64,000 nucleotides of DNA from JAJCYL01 sp963664285 (GCA_963664285.2 CAXXNX010000025.1:1-64000), one strand, 5' to 3'; positions 35,765 through 46,084 are shown, counted from the first letter of the stretch. Notes: a model not told the origin generated them from the sequence alone. Numbers and translations: made by a program.

Positions 35765-37006
35765 ATGACACCGGAAAGCATACTGATTTTAATGACCGGA
35801 ATACTAACTATCGATTTTGTTGTAGAAAGGGTTCTATCATATCTCAATAGTAAAACCAGGAAAAATGAAATCCCTAAAGAGCTTGAGGGTATTTATGACG
35901 ACGAAAAATACAAGAAGTCACAAGAGTACCAGGCAGAATTGGAACGATTCGGCCAAATCACCTCAACATTCAGCTTCATTCTTGTGGTAACCTTGTTGGT
36001 AAGCGGAGGATTCGGCTTGCTGGACGATTGGCTTAGGGAGTACGCAGTTTTTAATCCGGTGAGGACGCTTATGTTTTTCGGAGTACTCTTTGTTGTATCA
36101 GACATTATCAATATACCATTTCAACTTTATTCCACTTTTGTTATTGAGGAGAAGTATGGGTTCAACAAGACCACGGTTAAGACTTTTATTCTTGATAAAA
36201 TCAAAGGGTACTTTTTGACGGTTATTCTTGGGGGCATTCTTCTCGGGGCGCTGATCTTTCTGGTGATGCAATTTGGTAGTGGTTTTTGGCTCTACTTCTG
36301 GATTGTGATCACTCTTTTCATGTTGTTCATGAATATGTTTTACACTACGTTGATCCTTCCGCTTTTTAATAAATTAGTAATACTCGAAAATGGAGGCCTC
36401 AAAGAAGCGATTGAGAAGTACTCTTCGAAGGTTAATTTTCCATTGAAAAATATTTTTGTGATCGACGGATCAAAACGCTCAGCTAAAGCCAATGCTTTCT
36501 TTTCTGGCCTTGGCAAAAAGAAAAAAATTGTACTCTACGACACCCTGATTGAAAATCACACCGAGGAAGAATTAGTGGCGGTACTGGCTCATGAAGCCGG
36601 ACATTTCAAAAAGAAGCATATCGTATTCTCTATGATCTTCGGAGTACTTCAAACCGGTTTTATGCTGTATCTACTGTCGCTGATGATCAATAGCAGTGAA
36701 GTGTCGTGGGCCATGGGAGGACAAACTACTGCCCTGCATTTGAACATGCTTGCTTTCGGCATTCTCTACTCTCCGATTAGCACTTTATTAGGCATCTTGG
36801 GTAATATGTACAGTCGCAAAAATGAATATGAAGCAGACCAATACGCAGTCACCACATATGCTAAGGAGCCACTTCAGACAGCTTTGAAAAAACTGACTTC
36901 AGACAATCTATCTAATTTAATGCCGCACCCGTGGTATGTTTTTGTTCATTATTCGCATCCTACTTTGTTGCAAAGGTTGAGGGCTATGGATGCCCTGGTT
37001 AGCTAA
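35765..37006 (+). CDS. M48-family (Ste24-like) membrane metallopeptidase
   Basis: The product of about 413 residues has several membrane helices and the zinc motif HEAGHFKKKH near residue 276, with the third ligand region NEYEADQYAV. This is the CAAX prenyl protease 1/Ste24 branch, in which bacterial members probably act in membrane protein quality control. The ATG at 35765 is chosen over an upstream TTG at 35756. Confidence 0.92.
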   Translation: MTPESILILMTGILTIDFVVERVLSYLNSKTRKNEIPKELEGIYDDEKYKKSQEYQAELERFGQITSTFSFILVVTLLVSGGFGLLDDWLREYAVFNPVRTLMFFGVLFVVSDIINIPFQLYSTFVIEEKYGFNKTTVKTFILDKIKGYFLTVILGGILLGALIFLVMQFGSGFWLYFWIVITLFMLFMNMFYTTLILPLFNKLVILENGGLKEAIEKYSSKVNFPLKNIFVIDGSKRSAKANAFFSGLGKKKKIVLYDTLIENHTEEELVAVLAHEAGHFKKKHIVFSMIFGVLQTGFMLYLLSLMINSSEVSWAMGGQTTALHLNMLAFGILYSPISTLLGILGNMYSRKNEYEADQYAVTTYAKEPLQTALKKLTSDNLSNLMPHPWYVFVHYSHPTLLQRLRAMDALVS

Positions 37007-37082
37007 TACATACGCGGCCAAGATCTCATGTTTCTTAAATTTCGAGATCTCTATTGTTATATGTCATTGAGAGAACGACACT

Positions 37083-37352
37083 TTAAGAAACTGATAAAAC
37101 TATTTTTCCAATATGCTGACTGTTTTCCATCAGGATATGTGCTCGTGAAGCCTCTTCCAAAGGAAATACTTTATAAACGATTGGTTTTATCTCTCCCTTT
37201 TCCAGGTAGGGCCAGACATATTTTTCAAGGTTCATAGCGATGGTCTGTTTAAACGGGGTTTCTCTTGGACGTAGGGTCGAACCGGTGATTATCAAACGTT
37301 TCATCATGACCTTCATCAAGTCAATTTCGACGATTCTCTCTTTCATCGCATT
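37083..37352 (-). pseudogene. Quinone oxidoreductase, C-terminal fragment
   Basis: These codons encode INAMKERIVEIDLMKVMM followed by KRLIITGSTLRPRE and the normal C-terminus of an NAD(P)H:quinone oxidoreductase. They are continuous with the middle fragment at 39386-39988 once the ISNCY-like element and one AATT duplication are removed (GRLVI-INAMKERI). Together the three fragments give about 325 residues, the usual length of the family. Confidence 0.85.
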
Positions 37353-37356
37353 AATT

Positions 37357-39381
37357 AGTGTCTGTATGAAAACAGGCTAATATGCTGATTATCCATCATA
37401 TTCGTATTTTTTCCATCAAATCAGCGCTGAATTATTCTCGAATCTGATTCAGTAGAATTATCAAATTCACAAATATTATCAAGAACAGTTGCGTTGTAGC
37501 CTGTTAATTGGCCATTTGAAGGTTTTCCATTCAAAAACCCCAAAGAATTCACTTTGAGATTCGCAGGCTTTTTGGTCTGTCGGGGAGTAAAATCCCTGTC
37601 CTTTTTTTGTTCATTCAGTGTAGAAAAGAAACGATTTTTTCGGTTGGTTTATCAGGATTAATCATTATATTGCATATAACCGATATAAATACAAACCATG
37701 AGAAAATCCTTCCAGCCCCAACTTACCCTGGGATGCACACCCATCGAGCAAGTAGAGGCTCCGGTGAAAACTAAAAGCCACTTAGCTGCCCTGGCAGCCG
37801 CCCTTCAATATATCTATGTCCAACCTGAATGGAACCAGCGTATTTTTGAATTACTTTCTTCCAAACTCATTGAGGGAAAGAAAAAGACGGGCCGTGAGGG
37901 TATGAGTCTGTGGGAGGTCTTCGTATTGGCCCAGGTGCGCCTGTGCATGAACATCTCTTACGATGAGTTACACCATATCTCCAATTACGACACGTTGGTA
38001 CGGGCATTATGGGGGTGCTACCTACCGACTACTCTGTGGGCAAACAGTATAAGTACCAGAACATTTATGACAATGTGACCTTGCTGGACGATGAACTGCT
38101 CATCGGCATCAATGATGTAATCGTAGCAGCAGGTCACCAGGTGTTTAAAAAAAAAAGGAAAAACCGGAGGGGAGGAAGTTGCCTTGCGTTGCAAGACCGA
38201 TAGTTTCGTGGTAGAAACCGACACCCACTTTCCTACCGACTACAACCTGCTATGGGACAGTGCCAGAAAGTGTATAGATGTAGCTGATTTATTGGTCTCA
38301 AAAAGGTATTTTACTGGCTGGCGTAAGTCCGGGGATTGGCGCAGATCCCTCAAAAGGCTGATGCGCAGCGTGGGCAGGACCACCGGCTCAGGAGGAAAAA
38401 ACAAAGAGGAGCGGGTAGAGCAGGCTGCCACTTCCTATCTGACTAAAGCCCGTGCTTTGAGCAAGAAAGTGGGCCAAATGTTGGAAAAACATCAGGGAAA
38501 CTCTATCGAGGAGTTCGCAGCCCTGATGGCATTGACCTATTATCTTGAGATGTTGGAAAAGCACATCGAGTTGCTCGACAGGCGGTTGATCAGAGCAGAG
38601 ACCATTCCCCATGCCGAAAAAGTCTTTTCCATCTTTCAACCTTATGCCGAAATGATCAAAAAAGGCAAACTGCACCCCAATGTGGAGATCGGTAAGAATC
38701 TGGCCATCACTTCGGATCAATACCATTTACTCATAGACTGGCAAATAGCTGAAAAACAAACCGACAACCAACTTACCCTATCAATTGCCCGGCGTATCGC
38801 TGAGAAATACCCCATCCAAAGCCTGAGCACCGACAAGGGGTTTTCCGATAAAGAGGATAAAGCAACTCTGCAAACCTTCATCCCAGAAGTGATCATGCCT
38901 AAAAAGGGTAGGTTAAACAAAGAAGAAAAAGCCATCGAATCAGCGCCAGCCTTCAAAAGGTTGAAAAACAAGCATTCTGCTATCGAATCCAACATTAATG
39001 AGCTGGAACACCGGGGATTGGACCGATGCCCGAACCGTACCCGCAAAACTTTCAATAGCTACATCGGGTTGGCCATTACTGCCTACAACCTTCACAAGAT
39101 CGGGCGTAAACTCCAGGCTGACCGTCTGGCCGCCCAGCAGCAAGCCAATTGCCAGAAACAAGCAGCTTAATCACCTTTTAGCTGTTTAATAAGGATTAGG
39201 CACTGGCAGAAGTGCGTCCTGGCCAGGCTAAAACCCGGCTATTTTTATCAAAAACCATCAAAAACAATGAATAAAAGCAAAGCCACCCTTTATTAGTCAG
39301 CAAGGTGAGTGATTTTTTCATTGTTCCATTTTAAGCAATATTTTAATACGACCTAAAACTCGCTGTTTTCTTAGAGACACT
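37357..39381 (+). mobile_element. ISNCY-like insertion sequence inside the quinone oxidoreductase gene
   Basis: The 2025-base element begins AGTGTCTGTATGAAAACAG and ends with the imperfect inverted copy (the right end reads agtgtctctaagaaaacag on the other strand). AATT flanks it on both sides (37353-37356 and 39382-39385). Removing the element and one AATT restores the host reading frame exactly. Confidence 0.88.
37698..39170 (+). pseudogene. ISNCY-like transposase with a -1/+1 frameshift pair
   Basis: Three frames join into one transposase of about 490 residues. The first (37698 to about 38005) starts MRKSFQPQLTLGC. A missing base near 38005-38010 shifts to the frame MGVLPTDYSVGKQYKYQNIY. 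An extra A in the A10 run at 38147-38156 shifts back to KTGGEEVALRCKTDSFVVET. The DDE-like core includes VVETDTHFPTDYNLLWD, STDKGFSD and the final NELEHRGLDRCPN. Family naming as ISNCY is from general similarity. As sequenced the transposase is inactive. Confidence 0.78.
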
Positions 39382-39385
39382 AATT

Positions 39386-39988
39386 ATTACCAATCTACCT
39401 TCAGGTTTGAGTAAGTTGATGTTCCTGGCAGTGTAATCTCCTCCAACCATATCAAGAATGATATCCACACCGCTTGGCTCATATTTCTTTATGATTTTTT
39501 CAAAATCATGTTCCTTATAATTAATTGCTTTACTTACACTCAGCTGCTCAGTAAAATCACACTTTTCTTCAGTGCCCGCAGTAGTATATAATTTACCTCC
39601 ATGTGCTTTGACCATTTGAATAGCAGCAACTCCGATCCCTGAAGTACCTCCATGTATTAAAACAACATCTCCTTTTTTAAAGTGAGCCCGATCAAATATG
39701 TTAGTCCAAACTGTAAAAAAAGTTTCCGGGAGTGAGGCAGCTTCTTCAAAAGTAAGACCCCTAGGTATAGGTAAGCACTGACCACTCGGGGCGGCAACAA
39801 ATTCCGCATACCCACCTCCGGCCACCAATGCACACACATAATCACCCAATTTGAACCTTCTCTCCTCAAAACCTGTTTCCGTAACTATACCTGCTACTTC
39901 CAATCCTGGTATATCAGCCGGCGCCCCGGAAGGAGCAGGGTAATTTCCCAATCGTTGCATGATGTCCGGTCTGTTCACCCCAGCCGCC
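39386..39988 (-). pseudogene. Quinone oxidoreductase, middle fragment
   Basis: This part encodes KAAGVNRPDIMQRLGNYP, the PGLEVAGIV segment and the nucleotide-binding HGGTSGIGVAAIQMVKAHGG, ending GGDYTARNINLLKPEGRLVI. It is bounded on its N-terminal side by IS1380 copy 1 and on its C-terminal side by the ISNCY-like element. A frame beginning GTG (39978) can be translated, and it gains a few foreign codons from the IS before stopping at 39343. It should not be functional. Confidence 0.88.
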
Positions 39989-39992
39989 TTAA

Positions 39993-41613
39993 CCCGAAAA
40001 ATTCATAGTAGACAATAAAAAACAGGCATAAATTGCTTATATTGAGATAGTTAGACAACAAAATAAGCAATTAATTTATGCCTGAATATAAGGAAAAAGA
40101 TACCGTATTTTATCGAGGAAAACAAGCTTTTAAATTTGATTTTTCAGCATCAGCGATTAGCTCAGACGGAGCGATATTGTTAAGTGAAAAAGTAGAGAGA
40201 AAGACTGGTCTATTAAAAAGCTTCGCCGCACTGATTCCTGACTATCGAAACCCCTTTTTTATCGAATACACTTATGAAGAAATGCTTCGCCAACGGGTGT
40301 TTTTAATGATGCAGGGCTATCAGGATTGCAATGACGAACAAAAACTCCGAGAGGATCCGGTGATCCGTAAAGTACTAGATAGCGGATTATGTTCCCAGCC
40401 TACTTTAAGTCGATTTGAAAACAAGGCCGATCGGAGTCTGATCTACCAGATGAGTCAATGGTTTGTAGACCGTTATGTAGAGGAGTTGAAAGAGAAGACT
40501 GGTCAAATCATCATTGATGTAGATGGTACCGATGACCCTACTCATGGATCCCAACAACTCAGTTTGTATAATGGCTATTATGGACAGACTATGTACCATG
40601 AGTTGTTCTTTAAGGACGGGAACACCGGTCAGGTCATTTTACCAGTACTACGTCCGGGCAATTGTCACTCCAGCAAATGGTTTGTGGCCTTATTGAAAAG
40701 GATTGTCATTAAAATCAGAAAAAAACTGCCCTCAGTAAAGATCCTTATTCGAGCGGATAGTGGCTTTTCAGGAGCATCTTTTTATCGGATAGCTAAGCAG
40801 TTTGACCTTCAATTTTGTTTAGGTATTAGTAGTAATGAAGTTTTAAAGACTTTTACCAAACAGACTATCATTGAAGTAAAAAAGGAATATGCTTCAAAAA
40901 TCATCAAACATCAAGAGTTTGTTGGCCCGTTTACTTACCAGGCCAAAAGCTGGGATCGTTCTGAAAAGCTGTACGCCAAAGTGGAGTCTACCGGAAAAGG
41001 AATGAATGTCCGTTACTTTGTGAGCAACTTTGAAGCGATGACCGCTCAACAGATTTACTTTGATTTTTATGTCAAGCGAGGTGATGCCAGTGAAAATCGA
41101 ATAAAGGAACTCAAAAACATGACTTATTCCGACCGGCTTTCCTGTCATCGCTACTGGGCCAATTTCATGCGTTTAATCATCGCTACCCTCTGTTATGAAA
41201 TGTTCCGGCAGATTAAATTATTAATTGCCAAAACAAAACACCACTTTGCTAAACGATGGCAAGTGGACAATATCCGGCTTTACCTGATGAAGGTTGGGGC
41301 GTGCCTGAAAGAAAGGAAAAGATCATTGACAATACAATTCTCAAGAGCCTTTAGATATCAATACCTGCTGGGCGATTTGCTTACGGTGAACTGACCGATC
41401 AGTTAAACAGTTTGGTTTAATCAAAAAAATGTTCTTCCATAAGAACACAATAGAGCTTTGACTGAAAATTGAAAAATTCTAACAAAAAAATGCTCTAATG
41501 TCCTTTGAAATCCAGAAACCTGGTTGATCTTCAAATTAATACATACACTCCAATCAAAAATAGTTAGCAACCCATTATTAATCCCAAAATTGGTGGCCTA
41601 TGAATAATGCGGG
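39993..41613 (+). mobile_element. IS1380-family element, copy 1
   Basis: The 1621-base element has ends CCCGAAAAATTCATAG and, inverted, CCCGCATTATTCATAG. TTAA flanks both sides (39989-39992 and 41614-41617). Removing it and one TTAA rejoins the host frame as LIQVKAAGVNRP, so the insertion was clean. Confidence 0.9.
40078..41394 (+). CDS. IS1380-family transposase, copy 1
   Basis: The 438-residue transposase has the IS1380 hallmarks IDVDGTDDPTHG, QQLSLYNGYYGQTMYHELFF, LRPGNCHSSKWF, LIRADSGFSG and the GDASENRIKELK motif with the catalytic Glu. Its C-terminus (AFRYQYLLGDLLT) is complete. Compared with copy 2 it differs at few residues (S against N in NCHSxKW). It looks functional. Confidence 0.94.
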   Translation: MPEYKEKDTVFYRGKQAFKFDFSASAISSDGAILLSEKVERKTGLLKSFAALIPDYRNPFFIEYTYEEMLRQRVFLMMQGYQDCNDEQKLREDPVIRKVLDSGLCSQPTLSRFENKADRSLIYQMSQWFVDRYVEELKEKTGQIIIDVDGTDDPTHGSQQLSLYNGYYGQTMYHELFFKDGNTGQVILPVLRPGNCHSSKWFVALLKRIVIKIRKKLPSVKILIRADSGFSGASFYRIAKQFDLQFCLGISSNEVLKTFTKQTIIEVKKEYASKIIKHQEFVGPFTYQAKSWDRSEKLYAKVESTGKGMNVRYFVSNFEAMTAQQIYFDFYVKRGDASENRIKELKNMTYSDRLSCHRYWANFMRLIIATLCYEMFRQIKLLIAKTKHHFAKRWQVDNIRLYLMKVGACLKERKRSLTIQFSRAFRYQYLLGDLLTVN

Positions 41614-41617
41614 TTAA

Positions 41618-41717
41618 CCTGGATAAGAACTTCACTGCCATTAATCGCCGGTTGTTGTCTTTCTTGCAACCTGAGTACATCTGGCCCGCCAGCTTCGGTT
41701 ATTGCTACTACTTTCAT
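41618..41717 (-). pseudogene. Quinone oxidoreductase, N-terminal fragment
   Basis: An ATG at 41717 opens MKVVAITEAGGPDVLRLQER and runs to LIQV, where IS1380 copy 1 begins. This is the normal N-terminus of an NADPH:quinone reductase-like protein and continues in frame into the 39988 fragment. The intact gene would have lain about 100 bases downstream of clpB on the same strand. Confidence 0.85.
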
Positions 41718-41746
41718 GGTTGCTCCCAAAACTATCAGGATTCAAT

Positions 41747-41778
41747 GCAAAAAAGAAAGGGGGCCCCCGCCCCCTTTC
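41747..41778 (-). terminator. Intrinsic terminator of clpB
   Basis: The arms gaaaggggg (41755-41763) and ccccctttc (41770-41778) pair perfectly around a 6-base loop. On the minus strand they are followed by a run of six T. It lies just after the clpB stop and before the quinone oxidoreductase start. Confidence 0.75.
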
Positions 41779-41813
41779 AAACCACCCAAAATTAACAACC
41801 TAAACCAACCTGT

Positions 41814-44426
41814 TTAGATCTTTACTTCATCCAAATTGATGAACTCTATTTCTTTATCGTCTTTCAGCATCAATCCAACGACTGAATCTTTATTTATTGT
41901 TCCACTCAGGACCTGTTTAGACATTTCATTCAGGATTTCCCGTTGCATCACCCGCTTTAATGGCCTGGCTCCAAACTGGGGATCAAACCCTAATTCGCCT
42001 AAGCGATCCAGCACTTCATTACTACTCTCAATTTTTATGCCAGAATCTTCTAAACGCTTCTGAATTAACTTAAATTGTATGTTGACAATCTTTCTCACAT
42101 CCTTTTTCGATAAGGGCTTGAACATAATTGTCTCATCCACTCGATTGAGGAATTCCGGCCTCATAGATTTTTTCAAAAGCTCAAATACCTGGTTTTTAGT
42201 TTCTTCAAGTACAAGTTCATGGTTCTCCTCATTCAATCGATCGAAGCTCTCCTGGATAATTTGAGAACCGATGTTGGTGGTCATAATGATGATGGTATTC
42301 TTGAAATTGGCCACCCTGCCTTTATTGTCCGTCAAGCGTCCGTCATCAAGTACCTGGAGCAGGATATTAAATACATCAGGGTGAGCTTTTTCAATTTCAT
42401 CAAGTAGGATCACAGAGTAAGGCTTTCTCCTCACCGCTTCAGTCACCTGACCACCTTCGTCGTAACCCACATAACCAGGTGGCGCTCCCACCAATCGGCT
42501 GACCGAATGACGCTCCTGGTATTCAGACATATCAATCCTCACCAAGGCGTTCTCGTCATTGAAAAGATACTCCGCTAACGCTTTTGCCAATTCCGTTTTG
42601 CCAACCCCGGTAGTTCCTAAGAAAATGAATGATCCAATCGGCCGCTTAGGGTCCTGAAGACCAGCCCTACTCCTCCTGACCGCATCTGAAATGGCGTTAA
42701 TGGCTTCATCCTGTCCGGCAATGCGTTTTGCCAATTCTTGTTCAAGGTTGAGTAATTTTTCTTTATCACTTAGTAACATTTTGGAAACCGGAATACCCGT
42801 CCATTTGGCAACCACTTGAGCAATATCCTCAGCGTCTACTTCCTCTTTCAATAAGGAATCAACACCCTGCATGCTTTTCAACTCGTTTTGGTATTCCTCC
42901 AATTTTGATTCAGCCTCCGTTATCTTCCCGTATCTGATTTCAGCAACAAGTCCATAATCACCAGATCGCTCCGCCTGTTCGGCTTCATGCTTATATTTTT
43001 CGATACTCTCTTTCTCCTGCTGAATACCCTGGATAACAGATTTCTCATTTTCCCACATAGCTTTTAAAACATTCTTCTCCTCAGTCAGTTCCGCAATAGT
43101 TTTTGAAAGTCCCGCTTCCTTCGCTTTGTCTTTTTCCCTTCGAATGGCTTCACGCTCAATTTCAAGTTGCATAATTTTGCGCTGCAGCTCATCCAACTCT
43201 TCCGGTAAGCTGTCAATCTCAATACGCAGTTTAGAGGCTGCCTCATCCATGAGGTCAATTGCCTTATCGGGAAGGAACCGATCGGATATATACCTGCTTG
43301 ATAATTCCACCGCTGATATAACAGCGTCGTCCTTTATGCGAACCCCATGATGTAGTTCGTACTTGTCTTTGATCCCCCTCAAAATTGAAATTGAATCTTT
43401 TACCGAAGGTTCATCGACCATTACTGTCTGGAACCGACGCTCAAGGGCTTTATCTTTCTCCACATACTTCTGGTACTCCTTGAGCGTGGTAGCCCCAATG
43501 GCATGGAGATCACCCCTCGCCAAAGCTGGTTTCAAAAGGTTGGCCGCATCCATTGTGCCTTCACCCCCGGAACCAGCACCGATCAAGGTATGGATCTCAT
43601 CTATGAATAAAATTATTTCTCCTTCCGAATCCGTGACTTCTTTGATCACCGATTTCAATCGTTCTTCAAATTCTCCTTTGTATTTTGCCCCTGCCACCAG
43701 TAGACCCATATCCAAGGAGATCAGTGTTTTTGATTTCAAATTTTCCGGGATGTCACCGTCAACAATTCGTTGGGCCATGCCTTCAACAATTGCGGTTTTT
43801 CCAACACCTGGTTCACCCAAAAGGATCGGGTTGTTCTTTGTTCTCCTGGAAAGGATCTGTAATACTCTTCTGATCTCCTCATCACGTCCAATTACCGGGT
43901 CAATCTTGCCGTCTTTCGCCAATTGATTCAAATTAATTGAATAGCGTTCAAGTGATCGATAATTTGATTCCGCGTTAGCGTCATTTACGGTATCTCCTCC
44001 CCTTAATTCTTTAATAGCGGCTTTTAAATCCTTGGTGGTAATTCCAACCCCCTTGAGGAGGTCCGCAATCTTATCTTTTCCATTTAGGATGGCAAGGATC
44101 AGGTGCTCAATCGCTACGTAATCATCTTTGAATTCTTTCAAATAAGACGTGGCACTTTGCAAGACCTGGTTGGTGTCATTTGATAAATAGGGATGTTGAC
44201 CAGATACTTTAGGATAAGCATTTACAATCTTTTCAACTCCAGAATCAATGATTACCCGATTGATACTGAGTTTTTTGATTAAAAAATTGATGACGTTTTC
44301 GTCTGATTGCAAAACTCCCTGAAGTAAGTGACCCGGTTCAACTGACTGTTGGCCATTATTCATAGCAATTTCAACCGCTTTATTAATGGCCTCCTGAGAC
44401 TTTATGGTGTAGTTATTTAGGTTCAT
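41814..44426 (-). CDS. clpB: ATP-dependent disaggregase ClpB
   Basis: ClpB solubilises protein aggregates together with DnaK. The 870-residue protein has the N-terminal Clp repeats, AAA1 with GEPGVGKTAIVEG near residue 204, the coiled-coil middle domain (about 410-530, EELDELQRKIMQLE and following), and AAA2 with GTTGVGKTELAKAL near residue 605. Arginine-finger regions and the C-terminal FGARPLKR motif are present. The length and the middle domain distinguish it from ClpA and ClpC. No adjacent chaperone genes are visible. Confidence 0.96.
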   Translation of the reverse strand: MNLNNYTIKSQEAINKAVEIAMNNGQQSVEPGHLLQGVLQSDENVINFLIKKLSINRVIIDSGVEKIVNAYPKVSGQHPYLSNDTNQVLQSATSYLKEFKDDYVAIEHLILAILNGKDKIADLLKGVGITTKDLKAAIKELRGGDTVNDANAESNYRSLERYSINLNQLAKDGKIDPVIGRDEEIRRVLQILSRRTKNNPILLGEPGVGKTAIVEGMAQRIVDGDIPENLKSKTLISLDMGLLVAGAKYKGEFEERLKSVIKEVTDSEGEIILFIDEIHTLIGAGSGGEGTMDAANLLKPALARGDLHAIGATTLKEYQKYVEKDKALERRFQTVMVDEPSVKDSISILRGIKDKYELHHGVRIKDDAVISAVELSSRYISDRFLPDKAIDLMDEAASKLRIEIDSLPEELDELQRKIMQLEIEREAIRREKDKAKEAGLSKTIAELTEEKNVLKAMWENEKSVIQGIQQEKESIEKYKHEAEQAERSGDYGLVAEIRYGKITEAESKLEEYQNELKSMQGVDSLLKEEVDAEDIAQVVAKWTGIPVSKMLLSDKEKLLNLEQELAKRIAGQDEAINAISDAVRRSRAGLQDPKRPIGSFIFLGTTGVGKTELAKALAEYLFNDENALVRIDMSEYQERHSVSRLVGAPPGYVGYDEGGQVTEAVRRKPYSVILLDEIEKAHPDVFNILLQVLDDGRLTDNKGRVANFKNTIIIMTTNIGSQIIQESFDRLNEENHELVLEETKNQVFELLKKSMRPEFLNRVDETIMFKPLSKKDVRKIVNIQFKLIQKRLEDSGIKIESSNEVLDRLGELGFDPQFGARPLKRVMQREILNEMSKQVLSGTINKDSVVGLMLKDDKEIEFINLDEVKI

Positions 44427-44659
44427 ATTTCGTTGATCATCAAATACATTTTCCTTTCATCAAAAGGCTAGCCATCTTGGATTTTTACAATTATTCAGCC
44501 ATTATGTCATGTTTTTAAGTGATATCACCTTGTTATAAGTCAAAATGTCAGTAAACACTTCGCGTGAATGAATGTTAAGACACACACATTAGGCACCACA
44601 GCAAGAAATGATGGTTTTCTTTGGAGTACTCCGTAATTTCGAGTGACAAGAACATTCTA

Positions 44660-45769
44660 ATGACAAAAGTAGATCGTCGAAAATTTATTAAAGGAAGTGT
44701 ATTAACCGCTTTAGGTACATCAGCCATGGTTTCCTGTACCTCAGAAGATAATAGTAAAACAGAGACTCCCTATATTAACTTTAATAACACTTATCTCTGG
44801 AAAATGGTTACCACCTGGCCACCCAACTTCCCGGTATTAGGTGAAGGCTGCAATATGTTTGCTGATTTTGTTGAGCGAATGTCCGGCGGACGGATGAAAA
44901 TCCAGGTTTATGGAGGTGGTGAATTGATACCAGCACTTGAATGTTTCGATGCAGTGAGTAATGGGGCGGTAGAGCTAGGCCATGGAGCTTCCTACTATTG
45001 GGCAGGCAAAATTCCGGCTGGACAATTTTTTGCTTCTGTACCCTTCGGAATGAACGCCCAGCAAACCATGTCATGGATCATAACCGGGGGCGGGGATAAA
45101 CTCTGGGAAGAAACTTATGAGCTCTTCAATCTACTTCCCATGATTTGCGGAAGTACCGGCGCCCAGATGGGTGGGTGGTTCAATAAAGAGATCAATACAA
45201 TTGAAGACATCTATGGTTTGAAAATGCGTATTCCTGGATTAGGGGGGAAAGTGCTGAATAAAGCCGGAGGAAGTGCAGTCACTGTAGCTGGGGGCGAAAT
45301 CTTTACCAATCTTGAACGTGGGGTAATTGATGCCACCGAATGGATAGGTCCTTATCACGATTATAAAATGGGCTTTCATAAAGTGACCAAATTCTATTAC
45401 TATCCCAGTTGGCATGAACCAGGTACTATTTTGGAATTACTGATTAACAAACCCAAATACCAGGAGCTACCTACCGATTTGCAGGAGATCATCACGGCAG
45501 CTGCATACCGCATCAATACCTGGATGTGGATGGAATTTGAAACCAAGAACAGTATTTATTTAAAGAAGCTGGTCGAAGAAGAAGGGGTAGTGCCGAGGAA
45601 GTTTCCGGAAGGAGTTTTGGATCAATTACGAATTTACACCCGGGAAGCAATTGCTGAACTCATGGCTCACGGAGAAAAGGAAAAGAGAATATTCCAGGCT
45701 TATCAGGAATTTAGGAACAGAATTGATGGCTGGGCGAGAATTACTGAGAAGATGTACTATAATGTTTGA
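44660..45769 (+). CDS. TRAP-type transporter substrate-binding protein (orphan)
   Basis: The product of about 369 residues is a DctP-like solute receptor. It starts MTKVDRRKFIKGS, a twin-arginine signal, and a Cys in MVSC makes a Tat-exported lipoprotein likely. The receptor core includes TTWPPNFPVLGEGC, MSGGRMKIQVYGGGELIPA, LKMRIPGLGGKVL and WIGPYHDYKMGFHKV. This subgroup often binds 2-oxo acids or similar carboxylates. No DctQ/DctM membrane genes are adjacent. The ATG at 44660 is chosen over a TTG at 44621 because it places the RR motif correctly. Confidence 0.88.
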   Translation: MTKVDRRKFIKGSVLTALGTSAMVSCTSEDNSKTETPYINFNNTYLWKMVTTWPPNFPVLGEGCNMFADFVERMSGGRMKIQVYGGGELIPALECFDAVSNGAVELGHGASYYWAGKIPAGQFFASVPFGMNAQQTMSWIITGGGDKLWEETYELFNLLPMICGSTGAQMGGWFNKEINTIEDIYGLKMRIPGLGGKVLNKAGGSAVTVAGGEIFTNLERGVIDATEWIGPYHDYKMGFHKVTKFYYYPSWHEPGTILELLINKPKYQELPTDLQEIITAAAYRINTWMWMEFETKNSIYLKKLVEEEGVVPRKFPEGVLDQLRIYTREAIAELMAHGEKEKRIFQAYQEFRNRIDGWARITEKMYYNV

Positions 45770-46044
45770 GAGAGATTATGGACAACCTAAGATTCCGATC
45801 CTAAAGAATATTAACCCGCATTATTCATAGGCCACCAATTTTGGGATTAATAATGGGTTGCTAACTATTTTTGATTGGAGTGTATGTATTAATTTGAAGA
45901 TCAACCAGGTTTCTGGATTTCAAAGGACATTAGAGCGTTTTTTTGTTAGAATTTTTCAATTTTCAGTCAAAGCTCTATTGGGCGTCTTTGAATAAATTAA
46001 GATTCTGATAATCAAAGAGTTAAAAGAGGTTTGAAAGGTAAAGA

Positions 46045-46084
46045 ACCCCGAAATCGGCCGAATAGGGCTTTTTCGGGGTTTTTG
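46045..46084 (+). terminator. Terminator-like hairpin at the left end of the nested IS
   Basis: The arms aaccccgaaa (46045-46054) and tttcggggtt (46072-46081) are perfect complements with a 17-base loop and are followed by a T-rich stretch. Upstream of the transposase remnant, it could shield the element from outside transcription. Confidence 0.55.

Noticed and set aside
39343..39385. Codons ISVSKKTASFRSY as the natural end of the quinone oxidoreductase
   Set aside because: They are encoded by the terminal repeat of the ISNCY-like element, as shown by the matching inverted sequence at 37357 and the AATT duplication.
43363..43926. 187-codon frame opposite clpB
   Set aside because: It is antisense to the AAA1 domain of clpB, has no recognisable domain and is explained by codon bias of the real gene.
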